A stretch of DNA of 64,000 nucleotides from Pseudomonas azerbaijanoccidentalis. GTDB taxonomy: Bacteria; Pseudomonadota; Gammaproteobacteria; Pseudomonadales; Pseudomonadaceae. Below are positions 16,589 through 25,693 of this stretch, piece by piece (position 1 is the first letter of the stretch; each line of letters starts with the position of its first letter). The notes beneath the pieces were generated by a model. The model was not told the origin of the DNA. It did no database searches and was given only the letters and a program-made list of their open reading frames with translations. The position numbers were made by a program, and so were the translations under genes. The DNA lies in NCBI RefSeq assembly GCF_019145495.1, contig NZ_JAHSTU010000008.1, forward strand, positions 248,001-312,000. The letters run 5' to 3'.

Positions 16589-18358
16589 TCAAACGTGCCG
16601 GGCTATTTGCAGACTGACGGAATGACTGCGTTGCATGTCGGCAAAGACCTGTTCGATTTGTCGGGTGCGCACCTGCATTGACTGGCCGTAGTCCTCAACC
16701 AATCGAGAGAGGTAGGACGTGATCTCTTCGCTGATTGCCATGCGCACGCGCACGTCAGCCAGATGCTCGGCTGCCTGGGCTTGATGCACGCCGCTGCGGA
16801 TCTGCAAGCCACCCTGCACCGCCACATTGCCGAATTCGGTCACCGCCTGAGCCGTTTGCAGATTGGCCGCATAACGAGCCAACGACACGGCATCGGCGCC
16901 ATTGGTGATGAAACTGCGCAATTGAGTCAGCATCTGTGTCAGTGAATGGCTGACCGAGGAAGCCACCTGCTTGAACGCCTGCATCGCGGCGGGCGCGGCA
17001 TTGGCAATCATTGAGGAAAGTTTCGAAGCGATCGCGCCGACCATTGGCCCAACCACTTGAGCCCCGACCACCGCCACCAATGCAATGGCCGCCAACGTGG
17101 CCGCAATCCCCTGGATCATGCCGGCGATTTGCGCGATGTCTTTGGCGGTCTCCGGATCGACGCCAAACGCCACCAGCAATTTTGTGTAAATCTCGGTGAA
17201 GAGCTTGATGGCTTCCTGCATGACCGTGGTCAGCGGCTTCATGGCTTCGGCCATGAACGACACGCCGGTCGCTTGCTGGACCACTGCGTCGGAAATCATC
17301 ACTGCCGCGCCAATGACCCCCACCGCGATCAGCACCGGGTTGGCCGTCAATACACCGGCAGCGATGGTCGCAACGGTCAATATCGCGCCGACGATCTTGC
17401 CAATGCAGCCCATGGTCTTCTGGAGCGCCTCGGCCTTGCGGACTTCTTCGAGGTACTTTTCCGACTCCAGCTTCATGTGTTCCTGAAGCCTGGCTTGCAG
17501 CTCCTGGAACAACTCCTGATTGAGCTCTTCCTTGGTCTGAGCCGACTCACCCAATAACTCGATGATCTTCAAACGGTTCAACAGTGCCAGTGCGCTGCTG
17601 CTCAGCGCTTTTTCGTTGGACTCCTTCACCGACGGCCCAGCGAGTCCCGCTTCCTGAACCTTCACGGTTACGGCAGCCAGCGTTCTGGCGCAGGCATTGG
17701 CGACCTCGATCAACTTCAAGTGGGCATCGGCTGCTTTTTGCAGCGTCTGGGTATGACCTGCCAGCTCACCTTTAAGCTTGTCGCGCAGCGCCAGTTCCTC
17801 GGCGTACTCCGGTGATTCAGGATCCAGCCCCGCCAACCGTGCTTCGCTTGCATCCAGCAAACCTTGGGCACGCAGAACCCGTTCCTGCAATTGATCGAGG
17901 TGCTCCTGACTGCTTCCGACCTGGCCCTCGGCAGCCTCTAGCGCCTCGACGGCGGCGGCGTATTCAGCGGCCAGTTTTTCATGCCCCTGCTGCTTGGCGC
18001 CGGCCATGCTTTGCAGCATCGCCAAGCGGTTTTTCAGCTTGTTGACGTCGACTTCGCCAATCAACTCGCTGATCATCGCCATCAACAATGTGAACAGGTC
18101 ACCGTTGGTTTCCTGTTTGTTGCCATCGGCGCGCGGTGGTGGCGCTTGCAGAACAGGCCTTCCCGTTCCAGCGCTGGATTGCCCCTGCGGACTTTCATAG
18201 TTCACGGACATCAACCGCGCCAGCGCCTCTTGGCCGGCCTTTTGATAATCCACCGTCCGGGCAGCCTGGCTGGCAGCCTTGCCATACTTTTCGAACGCTT
18301 CAGTACGGCTCATCGTCCCCTGAAACGCAGGGTTAAAGGTACTTCTGATTTCACTCAT
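16589..18358 (-). CDS. sipB: Translocon pore protein SipB (IpaB/SctE family)
   Basis: 589 residues, nearly the length of Salmonella SipB (593). A long coiled coil covers about 95-240. Two strongly hydrophobic segments lie near 315-355 (IGKIVGAILTVATIAAGVLTANPVLIAVGVIG) and 400-435 (IQGIAATLAAIALVAVVGAQVV), the paired membrane helices of the major translocator. The C-terminus is helical. Its ATG is 2 bases from the sicA stop, so the chaperone and its client are translated together. Confidence 0.93.
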   Translation of the reverse strand: MSEIRSTFNPAFQGTMSRTEAFEKYGKAASQAARTVDYQKAGQEALARLMSVNYESPQGQSSAGTGRPVLQAPPPRADGNKQETNGDLFTLLMAMISELIGEVDVNKLKNRLAMLQSMAGAKQQGHEKLAAEYAAAVEALEAAEGQVGSSQEHLDQLQERVLRAQGLLDASEARLAGLDPESPEYAEELALRDKLKGELAGHTQTLQKAADAHLKLIEVANACARTLAAVTVKVQEAGLAGPSVKESNEKALSSSALALLNRLKIIELLGESAQTKEELNQELFQELQARLQEHMKLESEKYLEEVRKAEALQKTMGCIGKIVGAILTVATIAAGVLTANPVLIAVGVIGAAVMISDAVVQQATGVSFMAEAMKPLTTVMQEAIKLFTEIYTKLLVAFGVDPETAKDIAQIAGMIQGIAATLAAIALVAVVGAQVVGPMVGAIASKLSSMIANAAPAAMQAFKQVASSVSHSLTQMLTQLRSFITNGADAVSLARYAANLQTAQAVTEFGNVAVQGGLQIRSGVHQAQAAEHLADVRVRMAISEEITSYLSRLVEDYGQSMQVRTRQIEQVFADMQRSHSVSLQIARHV

Positions 18359-18360
18359 GT

Positions 18361-18843
18361 TCAGTCCTCCGAACAGTCCTGTTCTATGTGGCCCAAGGTG
18401 TCGAGATAAACCCGGGCCTGTTCTCGCAAATCGTCTTGCGTGGCTTGATCAAGCACGTACTCGAAGCACAACCGGGCCTTGCCGACCTTGCCCAGCGCCA
18501 GGTGGCACTGGCCGGTGTACAACATGGGCCGGTAGTCGTTGTTGCCCTGGGCGAAGGCGATCGCATACAGGTCGATCGCTTTCTGGTGGTTCTGCTTGAG
18601 CTGGTGTACGGCGGCCAACCCCATCCAGTAATGGCTGTTGTTGAAGTCGTAGATGCACAGGAAGTGGAAGAATTTTTCCGCATCGTCCAGCCGCCCCTGC
18701 TCGTAAAACTGGAACGCGAAGGCATAGAGACTGCTCATGTGCTCGTCACTGATGCCTTGCACGTCTTTCAATACCGCACCACCCAGCACCGCATCCACGA
18801 CGTCGAGGGCCACTTGCTCAGCTTGTTGTTTGTCGCGACTCAT
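18361..18843 (-). CDS. sicA: Translocator chaperone SicA (SctC class II chaperone, TPR)
   Basis: 160 residues from the ATG at 18843 (MSRDKQQAEQVALDVV); Salmonella SicA has 165. Tandem TPRs run from residue 35 to 140 (YAFAFQFYEQGRLDDAEKFF, HYWMGLAAVHQLKQNHQKAI, RPMLYTGQCHLALGKVGKAR). It keeps SipB and SipC soluble and apart before export; in Salmonella it is also the InvF co-activator. CAGGAGT is the ribosome-binding site, and an intrinsic terminator ends 15 bases before the start. Confidence 0.93.
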   Translation of the reverse strand: MSRDKQQAEQVALDVVDAVLGGAVLKDVQGISDEHMSSLYAFAFQFYEQGRLDDAEKFFHFLCIYDFNNSHYWMGLAAVHQLKQNHQKAIDLYAIAFAQGNNDYRPMLYTGQCHLALGKVGKARLCFEYVLDQATQDDLREQARVYLDTLGHIEQDCSED

Positions 18844-18857
18844 CAGCCACACTCCTG

Positions 18858-18879
18858 AAAAACGTCAGCGTTGCTGACG
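18858..18879 (-). terminator. Intrinsic terminator or attenuator just upstream of sicA
   Basis: Stem CGTCAGC / GCTGACG with a 3-base loop is followed on the minus strand by five T and then directly by the sicA ribosome-binding site. Any transcript entering sicA from spaS must pass it. Confidence 0.75.
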
Positions 18880-18961
18880 AATGCATTGAGCCAAAGCGCT
18901 GGCATGCACGCTGCCAAATTGCGCTCATGCCAACGTTCGGAGAAAAGGGAAAAATGAGAAA

Positions 18962-19996
18962 TCAGGCGTGTTCGACTTGCTCAAGCCAGATCAGCAGGCG
19001 CAAGACTTCTTCGACTTCCTGCACCTGCAGGAAGCTGTAGCGCTGGTGGGTCTTGAAGATTCGTCGGGCCAGGGCCACGTCGTTGATCACCGGCACACCG
19101 ACCTCTTTGGCATAGGCTCGAACCGCCAGGGCGCGCTGGTTGGTTTCCATCAGCGAGATGAACGGCAACACGGTGATTTCCGGACGGAAGTACACGCCGA
19201 TGGCAATGTGGGTCGGGTTGGCGATGATCATCCGTGAACTGCGTACGTCGGACTTGACCTGCTCGGACAGCAATTCCCGGTGCAGATCGCGTCGGCGTCC
19301 CTTGATCTCCGGATTGCCATCCTGCTCCTTGTGTTCGCGCTTGACCGAGTCCTTGTCCATCATTTGGTCTTTCATGAACAGCCAGTACTCGCTCAGCGCA
19401 TCCAGCAAGACGATCAGCAACACGCACCCCAGGAACGCCAGCACCAGCACCAGCAGCAAGTGGCCCCAAATCGCGAACAAGTCAGGGGCCTGGGCGAACA
19501 GTTGGGCAAACAGCAGTTGCCGTTGCGTGATCCAGACAATCCACAGCGCCAAGGCAAAACTACCCAGGTACAGCAGCGCTTTGACGGTGTCCTTGACCGT
19601 GCGCATGCTGAACAGTTTTTTGAACCCATTAATCGGGTTCAGTGCACCAAGGTTGAGCTTCAAGGCCTCGCTGGCCAGGGCGAAACCGCTTTGCAATAAC
19701 GCGGGCAATGCGCTGGTCAAGACGCACACCAAAAGCAACGGCAGCAATGCCTTGAGCCCGACCACCACCAGCATCGCCGAGTAGGCTTGCAGGTCGGCAT
19801 CAAAGCCGCTGGCGATGATGCGCCGATAGACTTCCATGACCTCCAACAATGAACTGTTGAACACCATGTAGGTGATGCCGCAGAGGGTCAGGCAGGTGAC
19901 CACCAGATCCTTGGCCTTGAACGTCTGCCCCTTGCGTGACGCATCACGCAGTCGCTTGGCGGTGGGTTTCTCAGTCTTCGAGGCGCTGGACGACAT
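18962..19996 (-). CDS. spaS: Export apparatus switch protein SpaS (SctU)
   Basis: 344 residues from the ATG at 19996 (MSSSASKTEKPTAKRLRDASRKG), the FlhB/YscU start pattern; Salmonella SpaS has 356. Four membrane segments occupy about 25-215. The cytoplasmic part holds the self-cleaving NPTH motif near residue 257 (IIANPTHIAIGVYF), which switches substrate class from needle to translocators. The N-terminus overlaps the end of spaR. Confidence 0.95.
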   Translation of the reverse strand: MSSSASKTEKPTAKRLRDASRKGQTFKAKDLVVTCLTLCGITYMVFNSSLLEVMEVYRRIIASGFDADLQAYSAMLVVVGLKALLPLLLVCVLTSALPALLQSGFALASEALKLNLGALNPINGFKKLFSMRTVKDTVKALLYLGSFALALWIVWITQRQLLFAQLFAQAPDLFAIWGHLLLVLVLAFLGCVLLIVLLDALSEYWLFMKDQMMDKDSVKREHKEQDGNPEIKGRRRDLHRELLSEQVKSDVRSSRMIIANPTHIAIGVYFRPEITVLPFISLMETNQRALAVRAYAKEVGVPVINDVALARRIFKTHQRYSFLQVQEVEEVLRLLIWLEQVEHA

Positions 19997-20777
19997 CGGT
20001 GACCTCCCCTTCGCGGCCCAGATAATGCTCCAGTCCCTGGGACTTCGTGCCCATACGCAGGACTTCATCCGGCAGGTGCACGCCGAAATACAACATCAAC
20101 ACCACCAGTGCCACCAGGCTCTTGACCGTCAGCGACACCGAGAACGCGTTCATTTGCGGCGCGTACCGCGAAAGCAAGCCAAGCAGTGCCTCGCTGACCA
20201 ACAAAGTGGCTACCACCGGCGCGCTGATCACCAGCGTCTTGCTTACCAGCGCATCGAGCAGGCTGAGGATTGAGGGCAGGTGCATCTCGCAACCCGTGGC
20301 CGGCGTGCAGAGACGGTAACTGTGACCAACGGTTTCGAGCATCAACAACATGCCGCCACCTTCGAGATAAACCACCGCAGCGAACAACTGGAGAAAATTC
20401 GCCAGCTCCGAAGTATCGACGCCGTTGGCCGGGTCCACCGTACTACTGAGCATCGCGCCGCGCTGGTTGTCGATCAGGTTGCCCATGGCGTGCAGCACCC
20501 AGAACGGCCAGCACAGCAAGATGCCAAGCAGCACCCCGATGCCGGCCTCACGCAACACCAGGCCGAAGAACGCCAAGCCGTCGAGCGCCGGCAGCGGTAC
20601 GCCGACATATGCCCAGAACCCCGTCGCCACCAGCACAATGACCGCCTGACGCGGTGCGCCCGTGAGCACTCCGCTGTTGAGAAACGGCAACATGAAGAAA
20701 ATCGGCGCCAGGCGTGCCACCCCCAGGATGGCGGCGGCGAACCAGGCGTACAGATCAAAAAACAGCGTCACCGACAT
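19971..20777 (-). CDS. spaR: Export apparatus protein SpaR (SctT)
   Basis: 268 residues from the ATG at 20777 (MSVTLFFDLYAWFAA); the longer frame to 20834 lies inside spaQ. Salmonella SpaR has 263 residues. It is an FliR/SctT-family inner-membrane protein with about eight hydrophobic segments and the conserved NQRGAMLSSTVDP near 110-125. It is part of the export gate with SpaP and SpaQ, and lies 4 bases after the spaQ stop. Confidence 0.94.
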   Translation of the reverse strand: MSVTLFFDLYAWFAAAILGVARLAPIFFMLPFLNSGVLTGAPRQAVIVLVATGFWAYVGVPLPALDGLAFFGLVLREAGIGVLLGILLCWPFWVLHAMGNLIDNQRGAMLSSTVDPANGVDTSELANFLQLFAAVVYLEGGGMLLMLETVGHSYRLCTPATGCEMHLPSILSLLDALVSKTLVISAPVVATLLVSEALLGLLSRYAPQMNAFSVSLTVKSLVALVVLMLYFGVHLPDEVLRMGTKSQGLEHYLGREGEVTDVVQRLED

Positions 20778-20781
20778 TGCG

Positions 20782-21036
20782 CTAACCCAACGCCAGGCGG
20801 ATGACTTCACGGCTGAAATCGAGCAGGGTTTCACCGTACCAGCCTGACAGCAGGAACAGGCACGCGGCGACGGCCAACAGCTTGAAACCGAACGGCAGCG
20901 TTTGCTCCTGCAACTGGGTCACGGTCTGGATCAACCCGACCACCAGGCCGACCACCGTGGCGACAATGATCGGCCAGGCCACCATCAGCAGAATCAGGTA
21001 CAGGGTTTTATTGCCGGCATAGACCAGATCGTTCAT
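20782..21036 (-). CDS. spaQ: Export apparatus protein SpaQ (SctS)
   Basis: 84 residues from the ATG at 21036 (an in-frame TTG one codon earlier is ignored). Two hydrophobic hairpin helices flank the FliQ/SctS signature VGLIQTVTQLQEQTLPFGFKL. It is a subunit of the export gate in the inner membrane. Salmonella SpaQ has 86 residues. It lies 10 bases after spaP. Confidence 0.95.
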   Translation of the reverse strand: MNDLVYAGNKTLYLILLMVAWPIIVATVVGLVVGLIQTVTQLQEQTLPFGFKLLAVAACLFLLSGWYGETLLDFSREVIRLALG

Positions 21037-21046
21037 CAATTGCCCC

Positions 21047-21706
21047 CTACGCCAGCAACGTCAGGTATTGCTTGACCAGCCCGGTCGAGAGCAACGCCCA
21101 GCCATCGAGCGCGACAAACAGCACCAGTTTGATTGGCACCGAAATGATCACCGGGCTCATCATCATCATGCCCAGCGCCAGCAGGATGCTGGAGATCACC
21201 AGATCGACGATCACGAATGGCAAATACAGGTAGAAGCCAATCTTGAACGCACTTTTGATTTCACTCAGCGCGTAAGCCGGCAGCAGGGAAAACAGCGAGG
21301 GTGTGAATTCTTCATCGGCGGGCAGCCCGGCATCGGAATCACTTTGCACAGCTTGGGCACGCTCGAAAAACAGCGCCAGTTCCGGGTCGGTGTATTTGCG
21401 CAGGTATTCCTTGTAGCCGCCCAGCCCGTTCTCGGCAAAATTCACCACCGACTCGATGTCGGTAAAAGCCACCTGCTCGTCCTTGTAATAGCCGTAGCCC
21501 TGCTTCATCACCGGCGTCATCACGAAAATCGCCAGCATCAGGGCAATCGCATTGAGGGCCATGTTCGAGGGCACCTGCTGCAGGCCCAAAGCGTTACGCA
21601 CGATGACAAAGACAATGGAAAACTTGATGTAGCAAGTGCCGGCCGCCACCAGAAATGGCAACAACGAAGCAAACGCCAGCAGCGCGATCAGCGAGACGTC
21701 ATTCAT
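21047..21706 (-). CDS. spaP: Export apparatus protein SpaP (SctR)
   Basis: 219 residues. FliP/SctR signatures are clear: FLVAAGTCYIKFSIVFVIVRNALGLQQVPSNMALN at the N-terminus and IGFYLYLPFVIVDLVISSILLALGMMMMSP near 150-180. Five copies form the core of the export gate. Its ATG overlaps the end of spaO by 8 bases, so the two are likely coupled. Confidence 0.96.
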   Translation of the reverse strand: MNDVSLIALLAFASLLPFLVAAGTCYIKFSIVFVIVRNALGLQQVPSNMALNAIALMLAIFVMTPVMKQGYGYYKDEQVAFTDIESVVNFAENGLGGYKEYLRKYTDPELALFFERAQAVQSDSDAGLPADEEFTPSLFSLLPAYALSEIKSAFKIGFYLYLPFVIVDLVISSILLALGMMMMSPVIISVPIKLVLFVALDGWALLSTGLVKQYLTLLA

Positions 21707-22634
21707 CGCGAGTTTCCAATGAATTGCTCCGATAGATCTCGATCAACTCCACACCCAATTGCTCCCCCAGTTGCACCAGTTCCCCGCGAGCAACAGGCTT
21801 GCCATTGGCGCGTACTTCGATGTGCTGCGCGGCATCATCAGCCAGTGGGATCAGTTGCCCATCGACAATCTGCGACAGCGTGGCCAGGTCGATGTCATGG
21901 GTCGCGAGAATGAACTCAAGGCGCACGGATAGTGCTGCGAGTCCGACATCCGCGGCGGGGTCAATCGCGTCCGGTTGTTGACCATCGGTATCAGTCGGTT
22001 GCATGAGTAATCCTTCTTCAGTAAACGAAAAAACACCGATGCAGCGCTGCGCCACAAAGCAGTGTCGGGAAGGCTGAGTGATGCGCAGGACATCGCCTTC
22101 ATTCAGTCGAGTCCGGCTCGTAGGGTCGATGTGACTGACACCCAGTTTCAGTGCCAGGTGCAGCGGTAAATCGCTCAGCCAAGAGCTGGGCGTGAATGGC
22201 TCGCGGGTGGCGCGAATCCGTGGCATCTGCGTCACCCATACGCTTCCCCTTGGCGTGTCCAGCCACGGGACCGCGTGTGTCGGCAACAATTGCGGTTGGA
22301 CAAAATCGACCTCGGTCAACGTCTGGTAGCGGAACTCGTCCAACGTCAGCAGCAAGGGTTGGTGCACTGCCCGGAACAGGTTGGCGATGCTCGTCATTGA
22401 CGGCTCGACCACCAGCAACGACTGCAACTGCGGGAGCGATTGATGCAACCAGTCGCTGGCCATGATCAAGCCGTGCCAGTCCCCTCCCTCGCCGCGTGCG
22501 CAAAACTGCAAATAGCCGGGCAGTCGTTGCAGGCAAGCGGTACCTGCGCCATGACCGGCATCCCGCCAACGCCGGACCGCCCGCGCACAGGCATGCGCTG
22601 CAGGATCGACCCGACGCAACTTCAGTGCGCTCAT
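21699..22634 (-). CDS. spaO: Sorting-platform C-ring protein SpaO (SctQ)
   Basis: 311 residues (Salmonella SpaO 303). The C-terminal SPOA domain (about 235-305) has LEFILATHDIDLATLSQIVDGQLIPL and VEVRANGKPVARGELVQLGEQLGVEL-like spacing; a first SPOA-like domain lies near 160-225. The protein forms the cytoplasmic pods that recruit chaperone-substrate complexes. Its ATG overlaps the invJ stop. An internal start giving a short C-terminal form, known in Salmonella SpaO, could not be settled from sequence. Confidence 0.9.
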   Translation of the reverse strand: MSALKLRRVDPAAHACARAVRRWRDAGHGAGTACLQRLPGYLQFCARGEGGDWHGLIMASDWLHQSLPQLQSLLVVEPSMTSIANLFRAVHQPLLLTLDEFRYQTLTEVDFVQPQLLPTHAVPWLDTPRGSVWVTQMPRIRATREPFTPSSWLSDLPLHLALKLGVSHIDPTSRTRLNEGDVLRITQPSRHCFVAQRCIGVFSFTEEGLLMQPTDTDGQQPDAIDPAADVGLAALSVRLEFILATHDIDLATLSQIVDGQLIPLADDAAQHIEVRANGKPVARGELVQLGEQLGVELIEIYRSNSLETRDE

Positions 22635-23554
22635 GCGGGAAGCTCGGACTGCTCGGGTTGCTCTTCGTCCGGCGATTGTTGTGAACCTTGGCGCTGCTGC
22701 TCACCACCACTGTCGGTCAACCGCCAGACAGGTTCGCGAATCTGCTCGAAAGGCACTTTGAGTTGTTCGAACACCAGAGCATTGCTCGGGCTGAGTTGAA
22801 GGCTGCGGGTGGGTTCGTCCGGTACTCGACTGATCGTCACTTGCCCGTTGGCTGCACCTTTGCTGAATGGCACTTGCAGCAGGCCTCGGTCTGCGTTCGG
22901 CAAGGTTTCGAGTACTACGTCGGGTGCCGGTTGGGGTCGAAGCAGAGGCGCCGCCGGGACTGACGGCTGTAACCCCGATATCGTGTGATACACGGTGGCA
23001 GGCGGCAGTTGCAAGGCTTGCGGCAACGACGGCTCGGCGGCAACCGGCGTCGATGTCGATGTCGATGTCGATGTCGGTGTCGATGTCGGTGTATGGGCAA
23101 CTCGCTCGGTATACGACTCAGGGATACTCGATGCACGTTCGATCGACGGTCCCGCTGGCAGACTCGATGGAAGCGGCTTCAGTTCAGCTTGCGCGATAGC
23201 CCCCTGCACAGGGGTACCCACCCTGTCGACGGAAGCCACAACAGGCAACATCAGTTGAGGCGGCAGGTGCTGGATCGGCCGGTTGGTTTGCGGGTTGGTC
23301 AATGCCACCGGGACAGCCGAGGGCACCTTGTCATGCACACCCTCCGACGCACCTTGGAAAGTAGGTATTGCGCGGCCGGTTTGCGTCGTGGATCGATGAC
23401 GCAGAATCAGTGCAGCCAGGAGATCCTGTACACCTTGCGGCAAATCCTCTTCCTGCACCGGCACAAGCGTGTCTTGCAGTTCGTCCATTGAACCGTCGGT
23501 TACGGGGTCCGGGACTTGAACCGGCCGTGGTGAAATTACAGTGATATCGTTCAT
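22631..23554 (-). CDS. invJ: Needle-length regulator InvJ (SctP)
   Basis: 307 residues, Pro/Ser/Thr/Gln-rich and low in predicted order, as usual for length-control rulers. A Thr-Ser-Pro tandem tract lies near 155-170, encoded by seven 6-bp units. The C-terminal part (about 225-285: GQVTISRVPDEPTRSLQLSPSNALVFEQLK) resembles the conserved SpaN/InvJ tail. Position between invI and spaO fixes the assignment better than sequence. Such proteins are exported and tell SpaS to change substrates. Confidence 0.82.
   Translation of the reverse strand: MNDITVISPRPVQVPDPVTDGSMDELQDTLVPVQEEDLPQGVQDLLAALILRHRSTTQTGRAIPTFQGASEGVHDKVPSAVPVALTNPQTNRPIQHLPPQLMLPVVASVDRVGTPVQGAIAQAELKPLPSSLPAGPSIERASSIPESYTERVAHTPTSTPTSTSTSTSTPVAAEPSLPQALQLPPATVYHTISGLQPSVPAAPLLRPQPAPDVVLETLPNADRGLLQVPFSKGAANGQVTISRVPDEPTRSLQLSPSNALVFEQLKVPFEQIREPVWRLTDSGGEQQRQGSQQSPDEEQPEQSELPA
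23049..23090. repeat. Hexanucleotide microsatellite inside invJ
   Basis: Seven consecutive 6-bp units, five GTCGAT and two GTCGGT, in frame with invJ, giving Thr-Ser/Thr-Pro dipeptides on the minus strand. Unit gain or loss would change the ruler protein by two residues without frameshift. Confidence 0.9.
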
Positions 23555-24006
23555 CGCCGGACTCCGCTCATCTCTTCTATTTCCCTTTCCTCTCGCCGCA
23601 CCTGCTCCAGCCGTTGCACGCGCAACTGCTGCTGGACGGACCGCTCGTACTTGTCATGTTTGTGCTGCAACGCACGCAATTGCTCGCGTTGCTCGTGCAA
23701 CTTCTGCTCAACCTGCCGGCACTGCTGATCCACGCGGTCACGCTCCACACGCAACAGATCGAGTTGCCGACGGATCACGGCCTGCCTGCGCAGCAGCGCC
23801 AAGAGTTGGCCGTAATCCAGCACGCAGTCGTTCGCCCGATGGCTGGCCAACAGACTGTGCAGCGACGCCTCTTGCCCTGCGAAACCGGCCTGTTCCTGCA
23901 ACAGCGGCTGCAATTGCTCCTGTGTACGCAACACCGCTTGTTCACCGCGTTGCCGACGGTACTGACTGAACGCCAACAAGCGCCGTCGATCACCCAATGA
24001 GCTCAT
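23551..24006 (-). CDS. invI: ATPase stalk protein InvI (SctO)
   Basis: 151 residues from the ATG at 24006 (MSSLGDRRRLLAFSQYRRQR); Salmonella InvI has 147. It is almost entirely Gln/Arg/Glu-rich helical coiled coil (about 15-140), as in FliJ/YscO-family stalk proteins that connect the ATPase hexamer with the export gate. It overlaps invC by 17 bases and ends against invJ as ATGA. Confidence 0.9.
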   Translation of the reverse strand: MSSLGDRRRLLAFSQYRRQRGEQAVLRTQEQLQPLLQEQAGFAGQEASLHSLLASHRANDCVLDYGQLLALLRRQAVIRRQLDLLRVERDRVDQQCRQVEQKLHEQREQLRALQHKHDKYERSVQQQLRVQRLEQVRREEREIEEMSGVRR

Positions 24007-25276
24007 GCAAACTCCGCAGGGTTTCGTCCGGTTCACAACTTTCGCCTGTGGGTTGACGCAGCCACTGAGTCAGCGCTTCGCGACGCTGCATCGCGTGGTC
24101 GTTGGCCGCATCCGCGCCTTGGGTGTACTCGCCCATATCGAGGAAAATCTGCAACTGTTCAAGACGCGTCAGTGTTTCGCGGGCCGACGCCGCCAGTTGT
24201 TGAACCTGTGGCGTGGTGACTTGCGTCGCCACGCGACTGACGCTGCGCAACACATCGATTGCCGGGTAGTGACCTTTAGCCGCCAGGGCACGGCTGAGGT
24301 AGATATGGCCGTCGAGAATGGAGCGAATCTCCTCGGCGATCGGGTCCGGCTCGTCGTCACTTTCCAGCAGCACGGTGTACCAGGCAGTGATGCTGCCCGA
24401 GGCGGTCACACCCGGTCGCTCCAGCAAGCGCGGCAGAGCATCGAACACCGAGGCCGGATAGCCGCGCCGCGCCGGCGCTTCACCGGCCGCCAGGGCCAGG
24501 TCGCGACGAGCCCGGGCGTATCGCGTCAACGAATCGAGCAGCAACACCACACACTGGCCCTGGTCGCGAAAGTACTCGGCGATGGCCGTGGCTTGCAGGG
24601 CCGAGTTGCAGCGATCGACCGAAGAAAAATCCGACGTGGCATACACCACCACGCAACGGGAGCGTTTTTCAGACTGACGCAGATGCTCGATGAACTCGGT
24701 CACTTCACGCCCACGCTCACCAATCAGGCCAATGACAAAAACGTCTGCATCGGTGTGGTTGATCAGCATGTTGATCATGGTGGTTTTACCGGAACCGGCG
24801 GCGGCAAAAATGCCGATGCGTTGGCCGACACCGCAAGTCAGCAAACCATCGATGACACGGATGCCGGTCCGCAACGGTTCTGCCACCGGGCGCCGCTGCT
24901 GGTAAGACGGCGGGTCGGCGTCCACCGGATAGTCTCGCTGAGCCACCGCCGTTGATGGCGCCAGGCGTTCGACAATGTTGCCTTGGGGGTCGACCACACT
25001 GCCGAGCAAGGCGTCACTGCAGGTCAGTTGCAAGGTCGCGCCCGTGGGAACAATCATCGACTCCCTCGACAAGCCTTTCGCGTCACCGAGCAAACTGAGC
25101 AGGACCGACCCAGGCTTGAACCCGATGACCTGCGCCCTGGCCACGACCTGAGGCAAACGCCAATGGCGCCGGACTTCGCAGACCTCGCCAATGACAACGT
25201 CGACCAGTGCCGCTTCGATCAAGGGACCATTCAAACGCAGGGGATGGGCCGCATGCCTTTCCAGCCGGGTGCTCAT
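23990..25276 (-). CDS. invC: Type III secretion ATPase InvC (SctN)
   Basis: 428 residues from the ATG at 25276 (MSTRLERHAAHPLRL). F1-beta-like ATPase: Walker A GIFAAAGSGKTTM near 160, GERGREVTEF, Walker B VVLLLDSLTRYARA near 250, and the ATPase signature GYPASVFDALPRLLERPG. It strips chaperones and unfolds substrates at the base of the injectisome. Salmonella InvC has 431 residues. The start overlaps the invB stop by 4 bases. Confidence 0.96.
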   Translation of the reverse strand: MSTRLERHAAHPLRLNGPLIEAALVDVVIGEVCEVRRHWRLPQVVARAQVIGFKPGSVLLSLLGDAKGLSRESMIVPTGATLQLTCSDALLGSVVDPQGNIVERLAPSTAVAQRDYPVDADPPSYQQRRPVAEPLRTGIRVIDGLLTCGVGQRIGIFAAAGSGKTTMINMLINHTDADVFVIGLIGERGREVTEFIEHLRQSEKRSRCVVVYATSDFSSVDRCNSALQATAIAEYFRDQGQCVVLLLDSLTRYARARRDLALAAGEAPARRGYPASVFDALPRLLERPGVTASGSITAWYTVLLESDDEPDPIAEEIRSILDGHIYLSRALAAKGHYPAIDVLRSVSRVATQVTTPQVQQLAASARETLTRLEQLQIFLDMGEYTQGADAANDHAMQRREALTQWLRQPTGESCEPDETLRSLHELIG

Positions 25277-25680
25277 CGGCGCAAGAGTTCGCACAGCGTT
25301 TCAGTGGCCTGCACGAAGGCATCCAGCGCTTGTGCGAAGTGTTCGGCATCGCTGAGGGCATGAACATTGGCCATCAAGCGCAGTTCGAGCCGCTCCTGCA
25401 CGACGCAAAGATGCAATTGCCCGGTGCGGGAAAATGCATTGCCTTCGAGCAGGAATTGCATCAAATCGAAAGCACAGTGATTCAGTGCATTCGGGCTCGC
25501 CTCCGCGACCGCAGCCCACACCCAGACATCGCCATCGACCACTGCCACACTGATATCGGGCAGGTTTTTCATTTGCATTTCAATGGTGCTGTGACTGTCG
25601 AAGTGCCCAATCTGACTGTCATCGCAGCCACTCAGACGCAGCGCTTCGCGCAATAGATCAGCGATATCCAGCGGAATCAT
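25273..25680 (-). CDS. invB: Type III effector chaperone InvB (class IB)
   Basis: 135 residues, exactly the length of Salmonella InvB. Small, acidic CesT/InvB-type fold with alternating helices and strands (IEMQMKNLPDISVAVVDGDVWVWAAV; LHLCVVQERLELRLMANV). In Salmonella, InvB escorts several effectors (SipA, SopE family). Here no SipA gene is present, so its client may be the unrecognised membrane protein at 6271 or an effector outside this window. Confidence 0.9.
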   Translation of the reverse strand: MIPLDIADLLREALRLSGCDDSQIGHFDSHSTIEMQMKNLPDISVAVVDGDVWVWAAVAEASPNALNHCAFDLMQFLLEGNAFSRTGQLHLCVVQERLELRLMANVHALSDAEHFAQALDAFVQATETLCELLRR

Positions 25681-25693
25681 TTACAGGTTTTCC

